Positions 56,146 to 64,000 of a DNA stretch of 64,000 nt are shown here, one piece after another. The DNA is taken from positions 419,501 through 483,500 of the forward strand of contig SPDT01000013.1 of assembly GCA_008477525.1 (NCBI GenBank), read 5' to 3'. Made by a program: the position numbers and the translations under genes. Under the pieces are notes generated by a model, which did not search any database, was not told the DNA's origin, and saw nothing but the letters and a program-made list of their open reading frames with translations. Numbering within the stretch: position 1 is the stretch's first letter; every line of letters begins with the position of its first letter. The stretch is from Hypomyces perniciosus (lineage: Eukaryota > Ascomycota > Sordariomycetes > Hypocreales > Hypocreaceae).

Positions 56146-59100
56146 TTATGCCGATGAGCCAATCTTATTCAAGCCCTTCAATGAGCCTAGGCTGAGGGCC
56201 AGGCCTTGGGATCTGCTCCTTATCCGCACGAAACCCGTAATAGGCCCGTCCTCGCCCTCCTTTTCGATACTCAAGTTGGCCAACGCATCCTCGCCTATTC
56301 AAGAGTTAGCCTTTTTCACGTTTGTTAGAAGAAACGACATGTACTTACCGAATACACTGCGAGCGTACAGGTTTGCGCTCAAGAACTGACAATCTCCCTT
56401 CAGACTTGCCTCGGGAGTCAGGCAGTTCATGTTTGTGCAGGCCATCAGCTGCTCCAGGAACTCGCGCAGTGACTTAGCCTTGGAGTTGATGTTGACCTTG
56501 TTCTCCCACTCAAACTCCGTCCACATGGTTCGGAATTGAGTCTCTGTGCATGTAGCTGGCTGGATGTAGTCCATGATATCCACGTGCAAGTCGTTCAAAA
56601 TGACCACGTTCGTGTCAGTCGAGTGTGCTCCATCATAGACTACGTTACCGAAGATGACACCGGTATCTGTTGATGAGACCTTGATTGTGCACTGGACATT
56701 GTGGAAGTCGTGTGGTCCGAGGTTCTGGGTCGTTGGCCGCTCCACAACCTTAAGGTCGCCCAGAGTCGCGAATTCGACAGACAGGTTCTGTAGGGTCTCG
56801 GTCGTCTGGTTGACCAGAAGAACGTCCAGGATAATATCGAATTGATGAACCTTGACATATGCCTCGGCATATACGGGGTCAGAGAAGCCGGTCAACTGCA
56901 CCACACGGCTAAGCTTGGAGGTAAGATCTTCTGTGCCTCCCTCGCCACCAGTTGCCCTCTCCAAATCCATCTCGATCTCGTCCAGGTTGTCGGACGTGTT
57001 CTTCTTGGAGAGCTGGCGGATCTGAATCACATCATCAACCTGTACAGCAGTCTTGGCCTTCTCAAAGGCCTCCTTTGCAGCGCGTTTCTTCTCCTCAACT
57101 TGGACCATGGCACGGAATGCCTTGCGGGTATCATCAAGCCACACATTTTCCAACTCCTTCTTCTCATTGAATTCGGCCAGTGAGCGCACGCAGGCCATAA
57201 TACGATCAACAGAATCCTCGTCGATAGGCGCCTTCACAAATTGCGATTGTCCGACACGGAGGATCGAAATCATAATGAGCATGGCCTCAGCCCTGAGGGC
57301 GTTGGTTCGCGCCCCATCAGCCGAGATCTCAGAGTGCCGCATTACCAGCTTCACCAAAGTGGATGACAGGACAGTGGACAAGTAATAATCTCCGTCGAGG
57401 ATGAGCTGTCGCAAAGGTGGCTTGTCAGCGGCCTTGACAGCCTCCAGTTTGGCAGCAGCAGAAGACTGGCTGGTGAGCGCTGTCTCCGTCGCATATGTGC
57501 CGTCGGCAAGAACTTTTCGGGAGCCACTTGGAGCGGCAGGCTTTGAACGGCCATTGATCTGATCATCCTTCTTTTCATCGCTGTCATGTTCCTCCAACAA
57601 CCGCTGCTCTGATGCCACTATGGGGATTTCGCCCAGACTGGCACGGATTCCCCTCCAAGCATCCCGGATGTCCTTCTCTTCCAGTGAGTACTCACCGATA
57701 ATCCACATGATTCCACGGTAGACCTTGCCAGCCCGAACTTCGCTGAGCGTTGAAACAAGACGCTGGACGATGGTGGTTCGGAGCTCGGGGAATTTCTCGA
57801 CGACTTCCTTGACAAAGTTGATAACATCGACAGCAGATGAGTTTGTGAAATCGGCAATGAAGTCCATGAGCAGCTCCACAACGCTCGCAGCAACCTCGGA
57901 GAACTTGATGGCGCATTGATGTATCGAGTGGATGAGGAGGGATCGATACTCGGAGTTTTTCTCATACTCCTGATCAACCGTCTTGGACAACTCCTTCTTC
58001 AACAGGAGAACGACCTCCTCAACATTCTTGCTGGTAACCATTGCCAGAGCCAGCTCAAGGGCCTTCTTTCGAACGTCAATATCTGTGCTGGAGAGCACAC
58101 GCAAGATCTCCATCGTTAGATCATCCAGAACACCTTCATTCCTCTTCCGTAGCTGGTCGACTCGGTCGAGTACAATAAGCTTGACATTGTTATCCGCCTC
58201 CTTGATGCTCAACTCGATGAACTTGGCGGCGGCGGCCTTGACCGCAACAGGGTTGTTCGTCAGCGCGGTTAGGGAAGATGCCGCCTCATACACGACTGTG
58301 GAGGCACCGGCTTCTAGCAAGTCGAAAATTAATCTAAGATATCGGGCCTGTCACAGTCAGTCAACATGCAGCTTTAGCTTATGAGCACAAGATGTCATCT
58401 ACCTTGTTCTGCGAGTTCTGCACGGCATCCTTGCGGATAAACTCGAGCTCAGCCAACTGCAGCAACTCTTCTGCGTTGGGTATTCCATCGAAGACAGAGC
58501 TGAGATATAGAAGTGCGGCATCGTGGTTGATGCTGGCTAGTGCCGCGAAGGCATTCCTCTTGCAGGTCGCATCCGACTCAGTCTCCAAGTAAGTTGCAAT
58601 GAGCTCCGCAGCATCGGGGATGAGAGATGGAGAGTGTGAATAGATGGATGCAACGGCGAAGACCGCATTCTTTCTGACATATGCATGACGGTGTTCGAGG
58701 CAAGACCGCGCCGAGGAAAGGAGGGGCTCAATAAGTTCCGCCTCACGGAGCTTACACAGGAAGCGCAGGGTGTTTCCGCGGATGTACTCGTTCGGATGTT
58801 GCAGATCGTTTCGAATTCCGTTGCTTCACCAAGCAGTTAGTCAAATCGTGCCATGTTACATCACGGCATAGGCAATGGCGCATGGGAGCCTACCAAACCA
58901 GAATCATCTCCTGCTTCAGCTTCCCGCTTGAGTCCAGCTTGGGACAGATCTCGTAATAGAAGTAAAGGAGCTTCTTGAGTGGCTTGTACTTGGATGGCAT
59001 GACGAATCGGATAATGTGCATGAGCAGTGAAGGCATCGGGTCGCCGTTGAGCATGACAGTCAATATGCGCTTCATGGTCTCGACCTTGCTCTCGTCGGTG

Positions 59101-59198
59101 CCCTTCTCCAGCTGCATGCGCAGGTCGGAGAGTGACGGCACATCGGCCGCATTGTCCTGGTGCACCAGGCTGTAGGCGTTTTCCAGAAACCCAGACAT
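56146..59198 (-). CDS. SEC26: Coatomer subunit beta (beta-COP)
   Basis: Four minus-strand exons, 59198-58894, 58823-58403, 58347-56349 and 56294-56146, give 957 aa, the family length. Beta-COP is part of the COPI coat for Golgi-to-ER transport. The N-terminal adaptin-like helical repeats start with [13 protein letters not shown] and run to about 500 ([20 protein letters not shown] is joined by the first splice). A charged linker follows. The C-terminal appendage begins near 680, with [20 protein letters not shown] and [20 protein letters not shown]. The last exon supplies [20 protein letters not shown], the conserved end. The gene is divergent from mago. Confidence 0.97.
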
Positions 59199-59774
59199 GT
59201 TGCCTGATTGTGTAGTTTGTAGAGCGAAGGATCAAAGAGGTCGAACGAGGACGGGGAGGATCGAAGTTCGAGTCGGCGGTGGGGGGACGATAAGGGGTTC
59301 AAGGACAAGTAAGTCGGAGGAGCTGAAGAGACCAACTTCAAAGAGACAGAGAAGAGCTGTAGCTCACCAGAGCCATGAACCGGAGTGTCGCAGCAGCACC
59401 AATTCCAGGGCTAAAGCCGCCAGAGTGACCGAGAGATTATCTAGGTAACTGGCCAACGCTCCGATGTTTGATGTTGGGCGACTCCAACTTTCAATGATCT
59501 GGCTCTACTGATGGCTCCTGGAACAGGTGGCACTAAGCGAAGCCTGGGACCGCGTGGAGTATCACGTGATGGCATAAGCTCAGCAGTACGGAGTACGGAG
59601 TACGAACTACGAAAATAGGCGGGCATCATAGCGGCTCCAGGGTCTCACCGCACTCGTTCTGCCGTGTCCGCCCCACCATTTGACAAGCGCGAATCTATCT
59701 GTAAGTTGGATTCAGCAGCCTTGCGCGGGACACGGCTCCGTTCCAGCTTGACAACGAAGCCCGTGACAGTAACC
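59199..59774. promoter_or_regulatory. Divergent promoter region SEC26 / mago
   Basis: 576 bases between divergent start codons. It includes two overlapping TACGGAGTA words (59587-59602) close to the mago side. No gene seen. Confidence 0.55.
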
Positions 59775-60514
59775 ATGTCCGCCCCAAACGACCAGTTCTA
59801 CCTGCGCTACTAGTGAGTTTATCCTGTGAACAATCGCTCGCAACAACTGCTAATGCATATACAAAGCTCCGGCCATATGGGCCGGTTTGGCCATGAGTTT
59901 CTAGGTATGGCATACAGACGAGCACGATTGTTTACCGTTCAAGTGGTGATTCTAACCCGGACCGTCCCCAGAGTTCGACTTCCGTGTCGTTGGTGATGGA
60001 CGCAGCGCAGTGGCCAGATACGCAAACAACTCCAACTACCGAAACGACAGCTTGATTCGCAAAGAAAGTAAGAGAGCAGAGAAACCCAGCAAGCAAGGAG
60101 GATGATTCATACAAGACTTCTCGGGTTAAGAAGAAGAACCAGCAGGACTAATCAGTACAAACTGCCAGTGTGCGTAAGCTCCACAATTATCGACGAAATC
60201 AAGCGCATCATCAAGACCAGCGAAATCATCAAGGAAGACGACTCGAAGTGGCCTCAAAAGAACAAGGACGGCCGACAAGAGCTGGAAATCAGACTGGGGG
60301 GCGATCACATTTCGTTTGAGGTTTGTCATATTGACCCCTTGACAGCAACGGTGCATGTCTAACTCTTGCATAGACGGCCAAGATAGGATCCCTGGTTGAT
60401 GTCACCGAATCTGCCGACCCCGAAGGCCTACGAGTCTTTTACTACCTTGTTCAGGATCTCAAAGCGCTTGTTTTCAGTCTCATAGCGCTTCACTTCAAGA
60501 TTAAGCCGATTTAA
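59775..60514 (+). CDS. MAGO: Exon-junction complex protein Mago nashi
   Basis: Five exons, 59775-59812, 59867-59904, 59972-60067, 60169-60320 and 60374-60514, give 154 aa. The first two exons are only 38 bases each. The protein is nearly all conserved Mago fold: [78 protein letters not shown] and the [20 protein letters not shown] end. Mago binds Y14 and, with eIF4A3, marks spliced mRNA in the nucleus. A gene with four introns in 740 bases is itself intron-dense for this window. Confidence 0.97.
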
Positions 60515-62155
60515 GGGCAATACAGGAAGGGGTCGGGGAAGCAAGCAGAAGCATGATACCCACTTATCTCATAGAAAGGGAGAAAACTGCATGGAGTCAT
60601 GATGGCAGAAACGTGAAATGCAGGATAGTGGTCAGCCAGGGTGCGGTACGGCGCATAGGATAATTGAAAAAGAAAACAGTGCATTTGTTTGAGTCAGGTG
60701 TGCGAGCATATGCGTTAGCTGCATGCGTTTCTCTGCGGGGAACGGTGGAGAGATAGAAAACAGCACAGAAGGGTGAAGTGAAGAATGATTTGTGATGCAA
60801 GCGACAATAGCATCACGGAGTGCCGAATATAATTGGCATTCTCAGTCACAATGCCGTTCATTAGGTTGCTATTGTCATCGGGAAAGCCAGCACGTTTCGG
60901 TGTACGAAGTAAAGGGATTGATATGTTTGCACAGCTCGCTCAGCTATTTTTTATGCTTGTGGTCGCCTTTGTATCTCGAAAATGCAGGTGATGTTCAGAG
61001 ACAGTTATGGAATTCTTGGCGGCTGAAACCTTGCAAACAGCCGAGGGCCCAGGTCTTAGTCCGATATTTGACTACTGAAAGATGTGTGTAGAAGCTGACA
61101 ACAGAGTAAATTGGACGGCTATATCAATAATTTCTCATTCTTTACGGAGTAATTCCTTAAGACAAGTAGACGATAAGGATCGGATATCATAGCTCTAAAG
61201 TGAGGTTGATGTCGGCACTCTTCATATAAAAATAAATGTTCTTCAATAATTATTCTTAGCTGCCCAACCGATCAATGGCTTCAATGTCCTTCCATATCAA
61301 CTACTAGTATTCCCGGTCGTCCGTCCTCCGCTAAAAGCACCGTATCCCCACAACCCCATTGCATTGTGAGCTGCCCACAGGGCGCAAGCTGGCGACAGAT
61401 CCCCAATTTTGCCCCAGCTCAACCCCTGGACCTGTCGACTGGGCTAAGCGGCAGTACCTAATCGTGGGTAGTACTTTGATCGTGTCAAGAGCTACCTCCA
61501 GGGTCACGCATATGCACTAGCGCCAATTGGTATCTCTTTTTGTGCCATTGTATTTGGAGATTGCGGACGTGGCGTGCCGTCTTCAGTACGGAGTAAATTC
61601 TGGATACCTCTACGAAGTAGTCGTACGCCAGCAAACCAAGCCTAACTACGAGGTACCTTACCTCTCTCTAACTTCGCCTCCCGAGGAAAAGCCAGGCGAT
61701 CTCATCCATCAATCACCCACCGACCTCGCCTCTTCCCCATCACTACTCCCCAAGCTCTCTTCTATCCTTCTATCTATTCTCTCCCCTTCATCTCCTTTGC
61801 CCTCCCCAGCACGTGCGGTTTCGCGCGATGCATGTTGCTTCTTGTCCCTAAAGGCCCCTCCCAGCTACATGAGCGATCCCGCTACGCCTGGGAGTTAAAC
61901 ACCGCCTTATATCGATGATTCTTATCGCACCGCGACCTCTACCGGTGCTGATTGATCATTTTCTTCCCATCCTTGTGAGCGCAGTTGAAGGACGCCATTT
62001 CTATTTGAGCGCGGCAGACGAACAGCGGTGAAATTTGATACAGACAGGCCGCTTGCACGTTGCTGCTGTTGTCATTGCTGTCGTCGCGCGCCAGTGTCAT
62101 CAAGATACCCGATCTACACATTCCAATCACAGCCTTCTGACCCAGGACCCTGACG
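60515..62155. other. Intergenic between mago and GID4
   Basis: 1.64 kb with no gene. It has TACGAAGTA at 60903 and 61611, and TACGGAGTA at 61143 and 61587. The right part is a CT-rich leader of GID4. Confidence 0.55.
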
Positions 62156-63451
62156 ATGCCTACCCCATCTCCCAATCAACCCCCAGATCAAGCAACGCCT
62201 CCTCCGTACGCCTTTTCGACATGCCCTGACGATCAGCCGCATCCTGCCCGGCAGACACACGACACCACGCGACCGCAGGCTCCTGGCATTGAGGTGGGCC
62301 AAAGCCCGTCGACAGCTGCTGCCTCGCCTGCCACATATTCGTCCGACCACTCTCGCGACGGTCCTACTCTGGACGAATCCATGCTATTAAGCGGCCAGGC
62401 ATCTATCCAGCCTTCACCCAGGCCCGCAGCGGTGCCTCGCAGACCGCTGCCCAGTGGCGCCCTCGTATCGACCGTAGTGCCAAACAGGCAAGACGGCGAT
62501 GACCTCAAGAACCCAGAGATCGAGCCTAATTACCACCCGAGCCGAGAGTCATCCGCTACGTCGGGGTGCTTGCATGTCGAGAATGCGGGCTCAATAGTTC
62601 GTGAGCCCGACTCGGCGGATTGGACGATGCAAGAGGATGGATACAGTTCCCCATCTATGGGGGTTGACTACTCGAGTTTAAGGGTACTGATGCACATGCA
62701 TTCCAGCTGCCCTGTCGAACGCCAGTGGCTGACTCTTTTCCTAGACAATACCCATCTCCCCCTCGTCGTACCTGCGTCCTGGCAGCAGATTCCACGGTAC
62801 GCAGCAGTCCGAAAGACAGGTCTACGAAGTCCAGGTTGAGATTAAGCATGTCGATATGCGCGAGTCTTTTCTCTGCGGCTACTTGCGCATCCAAGGTTTG
62901 ACAGGCCAAGCCTCACATTCCCGTTGCGTCATAGCTAACACATGTCATTTCTCGTTGACAGGATTGACCGAAGACCACCCGACCCTTACCACATATTTCG
63001 AGGGCGAAATCATCGGATCCAAGTATAGCTTCTATACTAAACACGATGACTGGGGCGCGAGCGCCAAGGTAGACCTGAACCACTGGTCCAAGTTCAGTGC
63101 CTTTCGACCGTTTCACAAATCTGCCCGCAAGGGTCCTGTCACCATCAATGACGTCGCACAAAAGGAGAATATCTTTATGCGATGGAAGGAGCACTTCTTG
63201 GTTCCAGATCATCGGGTCCGGACGATCACCGGTGCCTCTTTCGAAGGGTTCTACTATATATGCTTCAACCAACTAAAGGGAGAAGTTAGTGGGATCTATT
63301 TCCATTCTAAGAGCGAGAAGTGAGTCCTTTTATACACCCCCATTACCCCATCTATGGCGTTCGAATCTAATGACGCATGTCTAGGTTCCAGCAGTTGGAA
63401 TTGAAGCACGTCCCTGATCGGGGATGTTTCAATGCTATGGAGTTCCGGTAA
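62156..63451 (+). CDS. GID4: GID ubiquitin ligase substrate receptor Gid4/Vid24
   Basis: Four exons, 62156-62683, 62745-62895, 62962-63319 and 63385-63451, give 367 aa. Residues 1-170 are Pro/Ser-rich and disordered. The Gid4 barrel then starts at SSYLRPGSRFHGTQQSERQV, a motif that fixes the first splice (AGG with GTACTG donor). It continues as ESFLCGYLRIQGLTEDHPTL, TTYFEGEIIGSKYSFYTKHD and MRWKEHFLVPDHRVRTITGA, and ends with LKHVPDRGCFNAMEFR. Gid4 recognises N-terminal proline degrons, so that the GID/CTLH ligase destroys gluconeogenic enzymes after glucose is restored. Confidence 0.96.
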
Positions 63452-63867
63452 TAACAGATGGCAAGGTTTCACTGATGGAGGAACATCAGTACTTTACTAT
63501 TTACGCAGCGAAACGTAATGAGGATCACTTTTTGTTTTATCTAGGCGGCGGTGTTCATATGGGGTTTACATTGGCATGAGCGCAAGGATCCTGGCTTTTA
63601 GTAGGGAGGTCGGGAAATCGAATGCTCGGTTTTTGCACTGAATGCTCGCCTATCATGGAACGGTACACACAAACACACTCACACACGAAGAGAGAGGGGG
63701 GGGGCAAAGTATGAATGTGAATACATGGATGAAGTTGGATTCCGTGGTTCTTTTTGCTTGCTTACACTGCATACATAGCATTTGTTACCAGGACAGTGAT
63801 GACGCAGATAGACTTGATCGTCAGCATGACGGGGCGAACGAACTTTTGCCTTGAAAAGCAATTTCTA
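63452..63867. other. Convergent 3' region after GID4
   Basis: 416 bases of 3' ends with a CA-rich run near 63665-63685. No gene seen. Confidence 0.55.
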
Positions 63868-64000
63868 TTAGTCGGTCTCAAACTTTCTAAAGTAGCCGCG
63901 ACGGAATGGGTTGAGCTCGTCAGCTGTTGTGCCTGCATTGGATGCGGCGGCTGCTGCTCTCCTCGCCTCGTAAGCTTCTAAATCAGAGGCGGAAACTTGA
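63868..64000 (-). CDS. Partial CDS, C-terminus of an unknown protein
   Basis: The minus strand is open from the window edge for 43 codons to TAA at 63870-63868. The text is protein-like: an Ala/Arg helix (EAYEARRAAAAASNAG) and then ELNPFRRGYFRKFETD. The rest lies beyond base 64000. The family is not recognised from this piece, and the frame could also be the tail of a last exon with its acceptor outside the window. Confidence 0.5.
   Translation of the reverse strand, partial: QVSASDLEAYEARRAAAAASNAGTTADELNPFRRGYFRKFETD

Noticed and set aside
1..64000. CRISPR array or bacterial-type operons
   Set aside because: No spaced direct repeats were seen, and genes have introns and separate promoters throughout.

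Overview
The window is a 64 kb piece of a filamentous ascomycete nuclear genome. It is most likely a Sordariomycete, probably Hypocreales, but the genus cannot be told from the sequence. Genes lie on both strands, one every 2 to 2.5 kb. Their introns are mostly 50-130 bp with GT..AG borders. There are small secreted fungal proteins (an 8-cysteine CFEM protein and a GPI-anchored protein) and a DIM-5-type H3K9 methyltransferase close to the Neurospora protein. Exon borders below were read by eye from splice sites and reading phase; each multi-exon total was checked to be divisible by three.

Layout. 0.6-10 kb: a NADAR protein, TIM44 and mitochondrial uS11 sharing one 260 bp promoter, a DeSI-type isopeptidase divergent from the OLA1 ATPase, and a 609-aa protein of unknown function. 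10-23.5 kb: a long non-coding stretch, a ~1309-codon VPS9/ankyrin/PX protein (Vrl1/VARP-like) broken by a one-base homopolymer frameshift, an amino-acid permease, a microbial-type PARG protein and BCS1. 23.7-28.1 kb is the accessory part: an intron-containing tRNA-Ile, a probably broken F-box gene, an AT-rich island and a secreted FAD-linked oxidoreductase. 29-41 kb: aldolase FBA1, oxysterol-binding KES1, MIX23/CID2, the NatA subunit NAA15, a MITE-like element and a sphingoid-base kinase. 42-49.5 kb: a CFEM protein, a CSN8/PSMD8/EIF3K-domain protein, a BTB protein, a GPI-anchored protein and a 99-aa likely mitochondrial protein. 50-64 kb: an unknown 334-aa protein, DIM-5, a UBTD-like protein whose first exon is only the start codon, beta-COP (SEC26), Mago, GID4 and the last 43 codons of an unknown protein at the right edge.

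How the genes relate. Most are single-copy housekeeping genes with no operon-like logic. Loose themes are mitochondrial biogenesis (TIM44, uS11m, BCS1, MIX23, the 99-aa protein), membrane traffic and lipid handling (Vrl1-like GEF, KES1, SEC26, sphingoid-base kinase), ubiquitin/SUMO control (DeSI, F-box, BTB, UBTD, GID4) and ADP-ribose chemistry (NADAR and PARG-like).

The strongest unexplained signal is a 9-base word, TACGRAGTA or its reverse complement. It occurs 26 times in the window, every time between genes, and forms a dense cluster between the dim-5 and UBTD genes. The other leading observations are the frameshifted GEF, the MITE-like element and the start-codon-only exon. No new multi-gene system such as a biosynthetic or defence cluster could be supported.
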